Shown here piece by piece: positions 1 to 8,140 of a stretch of DNA of 40,723 nucleotides (the first letter of the stretch is position 1; every line of letters begins with the position of its first letter). Made by a program: the position numbers and the translations under genes. Source of the stretch: a bacterium (lineage in GTDB: Bacteria > Patescibacteriota > Gracilibacteria > JAHISY01); assembly GCA_021779375.1 (NCBI GenBank), contig JAJYAT010000001.1, positions 1 through 40,723 of the forward strand, read 5' to 3'. The notes under the pieces are model-generated. The model searched no databases and had not been told where the DNA came from. It saw only the letters and a program-made list of their open reading frames with translations.

Positions 1-1
1 G

Positions 2-121
2 CTAGAGCCAATCCTTTGCCAAAGAGCTCTGAATAGGTACTTGCCTTACTACAACACCGAGCGTCCCCATCTTGCTTTAGGGATGCTCTCACCCCTAAAG
101 TGTTTCCAAGCTATTGGTTAG
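2..121 (+). mobile_element. C-terminal fragment of an IS3/IS481-type transposase (cut by window edge)
   Basis: An open frame enters from the left edge and stops with TAG at 119-121, giving 39 residues. It carries YNTERPHLALG followed by SPLKCFQAIG, which is the typical end of DDE integrase-core transposases (YNxxRPHxALG...SP). Only the tail is visible, so the family (IS3 or IS481) and whether the element is intact cannot be decided. No terminal inverted repeat is recognisable between the stop and the next gene at 158, a gap of 36 bases. Confidence 0.8.
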
Positions 122-144
122 AAAACGACGGGCTGGAAATGAAT

Positions 145-150
145 TAAAAT
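145..150 (+). promoter_or_regulatory. -10 box TAAAAT, leaderless-type, for the PH-domain gene
   Basis: TAAAAT is followed by 7 bases and then ATG at 158, so transcription would start at or next to the start codon. No Shine-Dalgarno is present. The same arrangement recurs through the window. Confidence 0.5.
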
Positions 151-157
151 CAGGGTA

Positions 158-877
158 ATGGTTTTTTGGAAATTCAACATCGCGGACAGCCAGGCGCGTA
201 TCGAAAAACTGCATACGCAGGTTCACCAAAGGACAAATCTTTTCCCTGGTCAGCGCCCGAGTGAAAAAGTTCAACTCTACATTCGCACCCACTGGCTACA
301 GCGCGCCAAAATCTTCTTATGGTTCTTTTTATTTGGCATTTTACTGCCTGGTGTAATTTTCCGATTTTTGATGGGAACGAATCTACCAAACAAAGTTTGG
401 CTAATCTTCGAGATAATCGAAACTTTTTATTTCTTGTTTGCCTGGCTGCTCACTTTCATTGAATTTATGAAGAGTGAATTTACAGTGGTAGTCGTGACAA
501 ACGAGCGCGTCGTCGACATCGCGCAAAAAAGCGCTTTCGACCGGACAATCACAGAAACCAATCTCGACCGCATTCAAGAAGTCGCTGGTCAGACGCATGG
601 AATTTGGCTGAATTTTTTTGACATCGGACAAGTCGAGGTCCAGACCGCTGGCAGTGATGTCCCACTTTTGATGAATTTTGTGGAATCACCACAACTCACC
701 GCCCGCAAAATTTTAGACATTCAGCGCGAGAGCCAGAGTCGGCGGCGCGTGAGTGATGTCGACAAGCGCACCAATGACCAAATACCAAAACGCAGCGGCG
801 AAAATTTTTCAACCGAAGAGTTAAAAAAAATGCGCAGCGGCTCAGCATCAGCTCGCAAGCCGTATAATTCACCATAA
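158..877 (+). CDS. Membrane protein with bacterial PH domain
   Basis: The protein is 239 residues. After a soluble N-terminus come two hydrophobic segments (about 52-71 and 81-101), then a region (about 104-185) that looks like the bacterial PH domain of YdbS/YdbT-type proteins: FTVVVVTNERVVD, a basic or acidic stretch DRTITETNLDRIQEV, and a glycine-containing strand GQVEVQTAG. The last 50 residues are polar and low in complexity. Such proteins sit in the cytoplasmic membrane with the PH domain in the cytoplasm; the ligand is unknown. The TAA stop lies 9 bases before the murG start codon, so the gene could be cotranscribed with murG. The family call rests on pattern only. Confidence 0.65.
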   Translation: MVFWKFNIADSQARIEKLHTQVHQRTNLFPGQRPSEKVQLYIRTHWLQRAKIFLWFFLFGILLPGVIFRFLMGTNLPNKVWLIFEIIETFYFLFAWLLTFIEFMKSEFTVVVVTNERVVDIAQKSAFDRTITETNLDRIQEVAGQTHGIWLNFFDIGQVEVQTAGSDVPLLMNFVESPQLTARKILDIQRESQSRRRVSDVDKRTNDQIPKRSGENFSTEELKKMRSGSASARKPYNSP

Positions 878-880
878 AAT
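875..880 (+). promoter_or_regulatory. -10 box TAAAAT for murG, overlapping the upstream stop codon
   Basis: TAAAAT begins with the TAA stop of the preceding gene (875-877) and is followed by 8 bases and ATG at 889. A TATAAT at 863-868 inside the preceding gene is an alternative -10 that would give a leader of about 15 bases. Confidence 0.4.
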
Positions 881-888
881 CACCGATC

Positions 889-1947
889 ATGAAGATTGTT
901 TTCACGGGCGGTGGCACGGCTGGTCATGTCATCCCCAATCTCGCCATCATCGCCGAGCTGCGCAAAATCGCCGGTCACGCGCAAATTTTTTACATTGGTT
1001 CGAAGAGCGGAGTCGAGCGCGAACTAGTGGAAAAAATCGGAGTCAAATTTTTTCCGATTGAGACCGGAAAATTACGACGCTACTTCGATTGGCAAAATGC
1101 CGTCGATGCTGTGCGCATCCCGGTCGGCGTGATTCAGTCCATTCACCGCCTCGTAAGGATCAAACCGGATATCGTCTTTTCAAAAGGCGGATTTGTGAGC
1201 GTGCCAGTCGCACTCGCCGCGACGATTTTGCGCATCCCGCTCGTCATCCACGAATCCGACCTCTCACCAGGTCTCGCGACACGCCTCACTTCCCGTTTCG
1301 CGCAAAAAATCTGTCTGTCTTTCCCGATTACCCAGCCGGGCAAAAAAATCCAAATCACGGGAAACCCGATTCGGTCTGGCGGAGACGCCGCACGCGGCAA
1401 AAGATTTCTGAAATTCGCAAATCAAAAACCCTTCGTCCTCATCTCCGGCGGATCGAGCGGCGCGACTTTTTTGAATACCCTGCTCGAAAAAAGTCTGTTC
1501 GTGCTCGCACACAAAGTAAATATCGTCTGGTTGACCGGACGCGGCAAATTGCCGGAAATTGAAGCGCTTGAGAATGTTCGAATTTTTGAATACCTCGATG
1601 CGGAATATCTCGACGTGCTCGCAGCCGCCGATCTCGTCGTCTCGCGCGCCGGGGCGAATGCGCTTTTCGAGATTGCAGCCGCCGGTCGTCCGAGCGTCCT
1701 GATTCCGCTGCCGGCAAAATCCTCGCGCGGCGACCAAGCCGAGAACGCGCATTTTTTCGAGCAAAATGGCGCAGCGATGGTTCTCTCGCAAGAAAGTGCC
1801 AAACCGCACGATTTCACGAAACTCGTCGTCTGGCTGCTCGGTGACGAAAGTCGTCTCGCGAAAATTGGCGCCGCCGCCCAAAAACTTGCTCCCATCGGAG
1901 CAGCTGAGAGAATCGCTAAAATTATCCTGGATGTCGCGAATAAATAA
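889..1947 (+). CDS. murG: MurG, UDP-GlcNAc:lipid I N-acetylglucosaminyltransferase
   Basis: The 352-residue protein catalyses the last cytoplasmic step of peptidoglycan precursor synthesis, adding GlcNAc to undecaprenyl-PP-MurNAc-pentapeptide (lipid I) to make lipid II. It starts with the GT28 glycine-rich loop FTGGGTAGHV (residues 4-13). The C-terminal UDP-GlcNAc-binding half has ISGGSSGATFLN and the signature SRAGANALFEIAAAGRPSV...DQAENAHFF. Length is normal for the family. The start at 889 places the GGGTAGH loop at the usual distance. The 3' end overlaps the next gene by 17 bases, which suggests translational coupling with an envelope polysaccharide gene. Confidence 0.96.
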   Translation: MKIVFTGGGTAGHVIPNLAIIAELRKIAGHAQIFYIGSKSGVERELVEKIGVKFFPIETGKLRRYFDWQNAVDAVRIPVGVIQSIHRLVRIKPDIVFSKGGFVSVPVALAATILRIPLVIHESDLSPGLATRLTSRFAQKICLSFPITQPGKKIQITGNPIRSGGDAARGKRFLKFANQKPFVLISGGSSGATFLNTLLEKSLFVLAHKVNIVWLTGRGKLPEIEALENVRIFEYLDAEYLDVLAAADLVVSRAGANALFEIAAAGRPSVLIPLPAKSSRGDQAENAHFFEQNGAAMVLSQESAKPHDFTKLVVWLLGDESRLAKIGAAAQKLAPIGAAERIAKIILDVANK

Positions 1948-3181
1948 TTTTCTCGACTGGCTAGCGTGGTGGCTCAGCGCAATCTTGCTCGCTGTTTTGC
2001 CTTTTCACGCCTTTCTCTTCACTTGGTTCAAAGCATTTTTTTGGAGCAATGCTTGGACGATTTTCGTGCAATCCTGGAAGGAAATTCTCGTCGGGACGCT
2101 CGGTGCGCTCGCGTTGGCGAAATTGATTTCGACAAGGAAATTTCCGCGCGAACGCAGCTTTTGGCTCGGCGTAATTTTTGTAATTTTGGCGAGCTTGTAC
2201 GCGATTTTTGGCGGCGGACTGCTCGCGCAAAAACTACTCGGCTTGCGCACGGCGACACTTTTCATCTTCGCCTTTTTGTCTGTGCAATTCTTCGATTTCG
2301 ACGCAGAGAAAATCGCGTGGCTCAGGCGAATTGTTTTGACCACAGCCGGAGCAGTAATTCTTTTCGCACTCGCGCAGAAATTTTTGCTACCGGCGGATTT
2401 TTTGAAAAATTTCGGCTACTCAGAAAATTTTTCCAGCTGGTTGCCCGGCGGCAATTTGCCGATGTTTCACTTGGTCGGTGAATCGACGACGATTCGCCTG
2501 CAATCAACTTTCGCCGGACCAAATCAGCTCTCCGCCTTTTTACTCGTAATCTTGCCACTCATCGGAACGCAATTTTCCCGCGCGAAAAATTGGGCGAAAT
2601 ATTTTTGGTTAGCGGAATTCGTCGCCGGAATTCTGGTCCTGATTTTCACTTTCTCGCGCTCGGCCTGGCTCGGCGCAGCGGCAATTTTCCTGATTTTCGC
2701 CGTCACGATGTGGCGACAGAATCTGCCGGAAAAACTGAAATACAAGCTGCTCTGGGGCGGGATAATATCAGCTGCCACGCTCGCAGTGCTGATTTTTTCG
2801 AGTGGAAATTTATTGGCAATCGTCACGCGCGAAGCCTCGACCAGTGAACACTTCGAGAAAAGTCTCGCAGCCGCTGAACTCGTCGCCGAAAATCCGCTCG
2901 GACTCGGACTCGGCAAAACCGCCGGTGTCGCACAACGTTTCGAGGCGAATCCGATTACGCCGGAAAACACTTACCTCGGAATCGCACTCGAGCTCGGCTG
3001 GCTCGGCGGAATTCTGTTTTTGTTATTTTGCGGCACACTTTTGTTTGAGCTTAGAAAAAAGCACTCGCCGCTCTTCTATTCGCTCGCGGGAATTCTGGTT
3101 GTCGCGCTGCTGCTGCACCCACTCGAAGACGCTCCGACCGCGCTAACGCTCTTCTTGCTCTTGGGTCTGGAGAAAAATTAA
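1931..3181 (+). CDS. O-antigen ligase/polymerase-like multispanning membrane protein
   Basis: I choose the ATG at 1931 (416 residues). A longer frame from 1766 exists but would run inside murG. The protein is almost entirely hydrophobic, with about ten to eleven membrane segments. It has the Wzy_C/O-antigen-ligase features SRSAWLG in a central segment, a large extracytoplasmic loop, and the late motif NTYLGIALELGWLGGILF. Proteins of this type join or polymerise lipid-linked glycans on the outer face of the membrane. The murG linkage fits a cell-surface glycan role, but the substrate cannot be told. Its TAA interlocks with the stop of the convergent gene at 3178. Confidence 0.8.
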   Translation: MSRINNFLDWLAWWLSAILLAVLPFHAFLFTWFKAFFWSNAWTIFVQSWKEILVGTLGALALAKLISTRKFPRERSFWLGVIFVILASLYAIFGGGLLAQKLLGLRTATLFIFAFLSVQFFDFDAEKIAWLRRIVLTTAGAVILFALAQKFLLPADFLKNFGYSENFSSWLPGGNLPMFHLVGESTTIRLQSTFAGPNQLSAFLLVILPLIGTQFSRAKNWAKYFWLAEFVAGILVLIFTFSRSAWLGAAAIFLIFAVTMWRQNLPEKLKYKLLWGGIISAATLAVLIFSSGNLLAIVTREASTSEHFEKSLAAAELVAENPLGLGLGKTAGVAQRFEANPITPENTYLGIALELGWLGGILFLLFCGTLLFELRKKHSPLFYSLAGILVVALLLHPLEDAPTALTLFLLLGLEKN

Positions 3182-3645
3182 ATCCGATGGCGAAACGGTG
3201 GAAAAATTAGAGAAAATGTCTCCAACATTTTATCTTGAATATTTTTAGTTCTAGCTTTATCCAAAACCTGAAATCGATTTCCGAGATTGCCGAGCGAAAT
3301 GATTTTCATTACCTGGTCAGCTACTCCTGAGTTAGCCCAAAAAATAATTTGGCAGTCTGTCCGCGAAAGCTCTCTCAATGAAGCCACCGCCTTTACTTTT
3401 CCAAGGTCGTCTAAAGGTATGCCACTTAATAAAGCATTGTCAGCCTCTCCTTCACTCAAAACTCGCAATGCTTCACTGTTATTGGGAGCCGAAATAATGT
3501 TATCTTTCGGAACAGATAAAGACATCAACCAATTTCTGACCTGCTCTACAAGAGAGATTGATTCGTCATGCAGTACAATTCTCGATCTTCTGCTGTCGAT
3601 CCATTCTCTATCTTCATCTCTGCAACTGATTGCTAACTTATGCAT
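3178..3645 (-). CDS. Orphan protein with receiver-like (CheY-like) fold, probably a pseudo-receiver
   Basis: The protein is 155 residues and not confidently assigned. From about residue 20 the order of elements resembles a response-regulator receiver: strand RIVLHDES where receivers have ILIVDDE, helix SLVEQVRNWLMSL, strand plus helix with NNSEALRVL, ADNALLSG where the phospho-Asp strand would be, IIFWANSG where the conserved Ser/Thr strand would be, and FQVLDKA where the conserved Lys strand would be. The phosphoacceptor Asp position seems to be Ser or Gly, so if the match is real it would not be phosphorylated in the usual way. The gene lies alone between convergent wzy-like and divergent M16 protease genes. 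Its codon use is less GC-rich than its neighbours. Confidence 0.55.
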   Translation of the reverse strand: MHKLAISCRDEDREWIDSRRSRIVLHDESISLVEQVRNWLMSLSVPKDNIISAPNNSEALRVLSEGEADNALLSGIPLDDLGKVKAVASLRELSRTDCQIIFWANSGVADQVMKIISLGNLGNRFQVLDKARTKNIQDKMLETFSLIFPPFRHRI

Positions 3646-3673
3646 ATAACTTTAAGTTAACGACTCTAACCGC

Positions 3674-3679
3674 TAAACT
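3674..3679 (+). promoter_or_regulatory. -10 box TAAACT for the M16 protease gene
   Basis: TAAACT is followed by 7 bases and ATG at 3687, another leaderless-type arrangement. The same TAAACT variant precedes the restriction-modification gene. Confidence 0.4.
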
Positions 3680-3686
3680 GCGTTCT

Positions 3687-4949
3687 ATGAAAGTTACCAC
3701 TCTTCCCAATAAACTCAAAATCGTCACGCAAAGCCTTCCGGGGACTGAATCGATCACTTGCCTGGTGCTCGCTGGCGCAGGCAGTCGCTACGAGACGCGC
3801 GAGCGCAATGGGCTTTCGCATTTTCTCGAACACATGTTTTTCAAGGGCGGCGAGAAATTCAAAAATACGAAAGAAGTCAGCGAAGCGATTGACTCGATTG
3901 GCGGCGAATTCAACGCTTTCACGGGCAAAGAATACGCGGGCTACTTCGTGAAAGTCGCGGCGACGCACGCCGACATCGCCTTCGAAGTCTTGAGTGACAT
4001 GCTCGTGCATGCGAAATTCCCAGCGGAAGAAATCGAAAAAGAACGCGGCGTGATTTTGGAAGAATACAACATGTATCTCGACACGCCGATGTACCAAGTC
4101 GGTTGGAATTTCGAGCGGCTGCTTTTCGGCGACCAGCCGATGGGCTGGGATCAGATTGGCACGCGAGAAAATATCTCGCGTTTCATGCGGGACGATTTCG
4201 TGAAATACAAAAACGAGCTTTACCAGCCTGACAATCTCGTCATCGCCGTCGCCGGAAAATGCGAACACGCCGCGGTCGTCGCGCAGGTCGAAAAATTTTT
4301 TAATTTTGGCGAGGGCAAAAAAGCTTCCGCGTGGAAACCGCTGGAAGAATTTGCACCAAGTATGCCAGTCAAAATTCAGGATAAAAAAACCGAACAAGGT
4401 CACCTCGTCCTCGGCGTGCGCGGAGTAGCAGCGGAAGATCCGCAGCACTGGACGCAGCGCATTCTCGCAATTATCCTCGGTGGCAACATGAGCTCGCGCA
4501 TGTTTTTGAAGGTGCGCGAAGAACAGGGCTTGTGCTATTACATTCGCACCTCGACTGACGACTACACCGACGCCGGCGTGGTCTCGACTTCGGCGGGAGT
4601 CGATTTGAAAAGATTACCCCTCGCAGTCGCCGCGATTCGCGCCGAGTACGAAAAAATCGTAGCTGAGCCGGTGTCAGACGAGGAGCTGAGTCGCGCAAAA
4701 GAATTTTTGAAAGGCAAATTAACTCTGCGACTCGAAGACAGCGAAGAATACGCCCACCTGCTCGGCAAGCAGTTTTTGCTTTACGCGCAGCAAGACGAGC
4801 TCGCGGAAATCTTCGCGAAGATCGATGCCGTCTCAGCCACAGATGTTCAGAAGCTCGCTGCGGAGATTTTCGTGCCAGGCAGCTTGCGCCTCGCCGCGAT
4901 CGGACCATTCGAGGGGCGCGAAGAAGAGCTGGCAAAATTATTGAGATAA
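3687..4949 (+). CDS. M16-family zinc metallopeptidase (processing-protease/PqqL-like)
   Basis: I choose ATG 3687 (420 residues), which puts MKVTTLPNKLKIV at the start as is usual in the family; a frame from 3630 adds 19 poorly conserved residues. The inverted zinc motif HFLEH is at residues 45-49 and the third ligand is E125, exactly 76 residues later, within GVILEEYNMY. The second half carries the catalytically inactive M16_C domain with the R/Y-type pocket (MFLKVREEQGLCYYI). M16 enzymes of this size act as dimers or with a partner subunit, degrading or trimming short peptides. There is no signal peptide, so it is probably cytoplasmic. The neighbours give no hint of a specific substrate. Confidence 0.9.
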   Translation: MKVTTLPNKLKIVTQSLPGTESITCLVLAGAGSRYETRERNGLSHFLEHMFFKGGEKFKNTKEVSEAIDSIGGEFNAFTGKEYAGYFVKVAATHADIAFEVLSDMLVHAKFPAEEIEKERGVILEEYNMYLDTPMYQVGWNFERLLFGDQPMGWDQIGTRENISRFMRDDFVKYKNELYQPDNLVIAVAGKCEHAAVVAQVEKFFNFGEGKKASAWKPLEEFAPSMPVKIQDKKTEQGHLVLGVRGVAAEDPQHWTQRILAIILGGNMSSRMFLKVREEQGLCYYIRTSTDDYTDAGVVSTSAGVDLKRLPLAVAAIRAEYEKIVAEPVSDEELSRAKEFLKGKLTLRLEDSEEYAHLLGKQFLLYAQQDELAEIFAKIDAVSATDVQKLAAEIFVPGSLRLAAIGPFEGREEELAKLLR

Positions 4950-4959
4950 GCCCTTTGAT

Positions 4960-7900
4960 TTAAAGATCAATATTAGCTTCAGAAATCTTATCAAGTTCAA
5001 GATTTATAGCTGACTTGATATTCTGTACTTTTTTGTATTTTTCTGCAATTTCCTTTTGGGCTTCTAAATCAAAATTTCCACTTTTATCTACTGGAATTTG
5101 GATCTCAATATCTTTAATCTTTCCTTTCCCTGCTTTATTCCCAAATCCAAAAGAATGTTTAGCAAATTCAGTTTCAATAATATTTTTTAGAAAATTTATA
5201 CTTAGCTTGCTCTTTAATTCCTCTTTTATAATCAAAGGAATTACTTTTTCAGACAAACTAAATCTTCCTTTTCTGTAATGTGCTTTACCTATTGAACCAT
5301 CAATATTCCATGTTAAACAATCTTCAAAATATTTAATTTCTTTAATGTTGTCCTGCACATAACCATAGTCTACTGTTTCTGGAAATTTTGAAGCAGAATA
5401 AACTGGAATATTTCCTTTGTGTTTGTTGATAAAAGTTTTAGTAAATTTACTATTGTTTGTTTTTATTGATAAATCAAAAATGTCATCAATTTTTGCATCT
5501 TTACTATTTTTACTGTCATCTTTTATTTCAACATTCAATTCTTTAATTTTTTTCTTATAATCTTCAATTTTTTGTTTTGTCTCTTCAATAAAAACAATTT
5601 TTTCTACTATCTCGCTTTGAACAAGAAGATCAATTTCGTTATTGGAATTTACAGGAAAGTTAATTCTAACATCTTTAAGCATTGACGGATAAACTTTTGT
5701 AAATTCATCTTCGCCTTTTTCGCCTTTACGACCTTTTGCTAAATTCCTTAAAATTGGTTCCAATTTATATTTTACATATTTTGAGTTTAAATCTTTTTGT
5801 TTTGGCTTGAGCAAACCTCTATCTGCATTTATTGAAAATTTTCCAGAAATCAATTTAATGTATCCAGCAAATCCATTTGTAGCCCAAGTAAGATACTCTC
5901 CATTAAAATCAAAAGTATTTATATGCGTAAGGGGGGCGTTATTTGATGCTGAAAAAACAGGGAATTCACCTTTATTCTTATCTCCATATTTTTTTGTATA
6001 TTTTGATACCCCTCTTTCAATATCAAATAATTCACTTAATAAAAAAGGTTTATAGCCTATTTCAGTCTTTTTTTTTTCTGAAATTTCTTTTACTTCATCT
6101 TGAAATTCTTTTATAGAATTGCCAACATCTTCAATTATTGAAGCAAACTCTAAAAGAGTCACTTTATCTTTTTTTTCAACTATTCCCAGTTCTATCTTTT
6201 CTTTTTCCGTCCACCATTTATCTATAATCCAAGTTTTTTCAATGTTGTCTAAAAACTTATTAAATAGTTGTAATTTACATCTTTTGTCAGTATTTATTTT
6301 TCCGAACCCTTTTTTGTTTCCCTTAAAGAAGGAGTATAGGGTTGTTGCCTCTTGTAAATCATTTTGATCAATATCAAAACGATAAATATTTCTTGATTCT
6401 CCAATTTCACTTACTAAATATGTAAATACAGGATCACTCTGAATATCTTTTCTGTTTATTTTTTTTGTAATTGCTAAAATGTAAGTTTTTTTATTAGTTG
6501 TAAAAAAAGTATTTAATGGAAGTGAAATAAGTCCGTCAATATAGCATTCATCTAAAATAAATTTTCTTAAATTTTTATCGTTCTGGCGATTTAAAACCCC
6601 GTCAGGAACTACAACAAATGCTTTTCCGCCAGGCTTTAAAGCTCTAACAATCCACTCCATAAAAAGACCTTCAACGCCCATGGCGTTAATTTTGTAGTAA
6701 TTGATTAAATCACCATCTTTTTTAATTTCGTCTTTCAAATTTCCACTCCCACTTGTTACATACGGAGGATTGGTAAGAATAAGATCATATTTATTTTCAA
6801 CAGGATCAGACAATGTTCCTAAAATAGAATTGGTTTTTAGTGTAAAGCTATTATTGAACAGCTTTGCAAAATCTTTCGTTAGTCCTGGATTCTCTTTTAT
6901 AAGATCGGAAAAATAAATAAGCATATTGGCTTTTGCCAAAATAATTGTTTTTTGCTCATCTTTGTCAAAGCCTTTATCAAATCCATGTATTTCAATTTTT
7001 GGAGTAATTCCGTTTTTAGTTATGGTATAAAAATCTTCTAATCTTGTAACAAGAGGCTCTAAAAGAAATTTTCCAACACCACAAGCAGGATCACAAATTT
7101 TTGCACCTTCTTTTATGTCATCTTTCGCCATTTCAATAATTGGGCGAATAACTTTGAGTGGAGTAAAAAATTGCCCCCAATTTTTCTTACTAATACTTTC
7201 TTTCAGAAAACTTTCAAAAAGCTGACTTTTAAAATCATAATCAATGTTTTCAAGTTTTCCGTATTTCAAAAATTTATTAAGAACGGTTTTAAATGTTGTG
7301 CTGTATCCAGCTACAGCTTTTTGATCTTTACTTACAAAAATTGTTCCGTTAATAATTGTTGTTTTATCTTGTACATCTTGTGGAAAAAGTTCTTTTATTT
7401 TTGGACGAATATTATTTGCATAATATTCCAATACTTCATCATTTGTATTTCCTCCATCATACATTTCCATTAGGAAATAAAAGCCATTCACAGTCTTTAA
7501 AACTCCTAAATCACTTAAATACTTAAAAATAAACAACTCAACAAATGTGTAAAGACAATTTTCAGGAGTAGCACCACTTACAGACCAAATATCTTGCCAA
7601 ATGCTTTTTGCGAGATTTGTCGGATTTACAAAATTTTTGGGTTTTATATTGTCGCTTTCTTCATTTATAGATTCATAGATTTTTTTAAGAATATCAGCAA
7701 TGTTCTCACTCTTTGGATCAAACAAGGTTTTAATTTCTTTTCCGTCTTCGTTTCCAATTCTATTTTTTGTCAAAGCATTTACCCAAACGGCTTCTTGGGT
7801 ATCAGTAGCAATAAAAATTTTTGCTCCTAATTTTTGAGCAACTTCAACTTCTTGATCTATTGCTTTTTGTTTTTGAGCTTCTGTTTTAAATTCAGATGGT

Positions 7901-8109
7901 TTTTTGTATTCAATAACTGCTATAACATTTTTTCTTTGCACAATTAAAGCATCAACTTTCTTATTTTCTACACTTCCATAATCAACATTACGAATAATTC
8001 CATATTCTTTGAGTGCTTTAACACTTGTTGCCCCAATATTATAAAAATCCCATTTCCCAATTTTCTCAGGATTTTTTACAAGATTTCGTTGCAATAATTC
8101 CTCACTCAT
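4960..8109 (-). CDS. Single-chain restriction-modification enzyme (type IIG/IIB-like: nuclease, N6-adenine methyltransferase and two TRDs)
   Basis: The protein is 1049 residues. Residues about 40-75 form a PD-(D/E)xK nuclease core with D53 and E67-Y-K69, as in HsdR-N-like domains. The gamma-class N6-adenine methyltransferase has motif I DPACGVGKFL at 340 and NPPYV at 447, preceded by FFTPLKVIRPI. Two target-recognition domains follow (about 685-840 and 885-1040), each starting with a LSELFDIERG- or IDDIFDLSIK-like strand, with a Lys/Glu-rich coiled coil between them. Nuclease, methylase and specificity in one chain means cutting and protective methylation at a bipartite sequence. The gene is far more AT-rich than everything around it and sits 10 bases from the convergent protease gene, so it was probably acquired by transfer. 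No separate hsdR or hsdS gene is present. Confidence 0.88.
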   Translation of the reverse strand: MSEELLQRNLVKNPEKIGKWDFYNIGATSVKALKEYGIIRNVDYGSVENKKVDALIVQRKNVIAVIEYKKPSEFKTEAQKQKAIDQEVEVAQKLGAKIFIATDTQEAVWVNALTKNRIGNEDGKEIKTLFDPKSENIADILKKIYESINEESDNIKPKNFVNPTNLAKSIWQDIWSVSGATPENCLYTFVELFIFKYLSDLGVLKTVNGFYFLMEMYDGGNTNDEVLEYYANNIRPKIKELFPQDVQDKTTIINGTIFVSKDQKAVAGYSTTFKTVLNKFLKYGKLENIDYDFKSQLFESFLKESISKKNWGQFFTPLKVIRPIIEMAKDDIKEGAKICDPACGVGKFLLEPLVTRLEDFYTITKNGITPKIEIHGFDKGFDKDEQKTIILAKANMLIYFSDLIKENPGLTKDFAKLFNNSFTLKTNSILGTLSDPVENKYDLILTNPPYVTSGSGNLKDEIKKDGDLINYYKINAMGVEGLFMEWIVRALKPGGKAFVVVPDGVLNRQNDKNLRKFILDECYIDGLISLPLNTFFTTNKKTYILAITKKINRKDIQSDPVFTYLVSEIGESRNIYRFDIDQNDLQEATTLYSFFKGNKKGFGKINTDKRCKLQLFNKFLDNIEKTWIIDKWWTEKEKIELGIVEKKDKVTLLEFASIIEDVGNSIKEFQDEVKEISEKKKTEIGYKPFLLSELFDIERGVSKYTKKYGDKNKGEFPVFSASNNAPLTHINTFDFNGEYLTWATNGFAGYIKLISGKFSINADRGLLKPKQKDLNSKYVKYKLEPILRNLAKGRKGEKGEDEFTKVYPSMLKDVRINFPVNSNNEIDLLVQSEIVEKIVFIEETKQKIEDYKKKIKELNVEIKDDSKNSKDAKIDDIFDLSIKTNNSKFTKTFINKHKGNIPVYSASKFPETVDYGYVQDNIKEIKYFEDCLTWNIDGSIGKAHYRKGRFSLSEKVIPLIIKEELKSKLSINFLKNIIETEFAKHSFGFGNKAGKGKIKDIEIQIPVDKSGNFDLEAQKEIAEKYKKVQNIKSAINLELDKISEANIDL

Positions 8110-8115
8110 ATTCTG

Positions 8116-8121
8116 AGTTTA
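8116..8121 (-). promoter_or_regulatory. Extended -10 (TGCTAAACT) for the restriction-modification gene
   Basis: On the minus strand TGC-TAAACT is followed by 6 bases and the ATG at 8109. This is the host-like leaderless pattern in front of an otherwise foreign-looking gene. Confidence 0.45.
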
Positions 8122-8140
8122 GCAGGTAAATCTATTAATT

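Noticed and set aside
1766-1930. Longer start for the O-antigen-ligase-like gene
   Set aside because: It would be wholly inside murG and adds a polar segment unlike the family; ATG 1931 gives the usual hydrophobic start.
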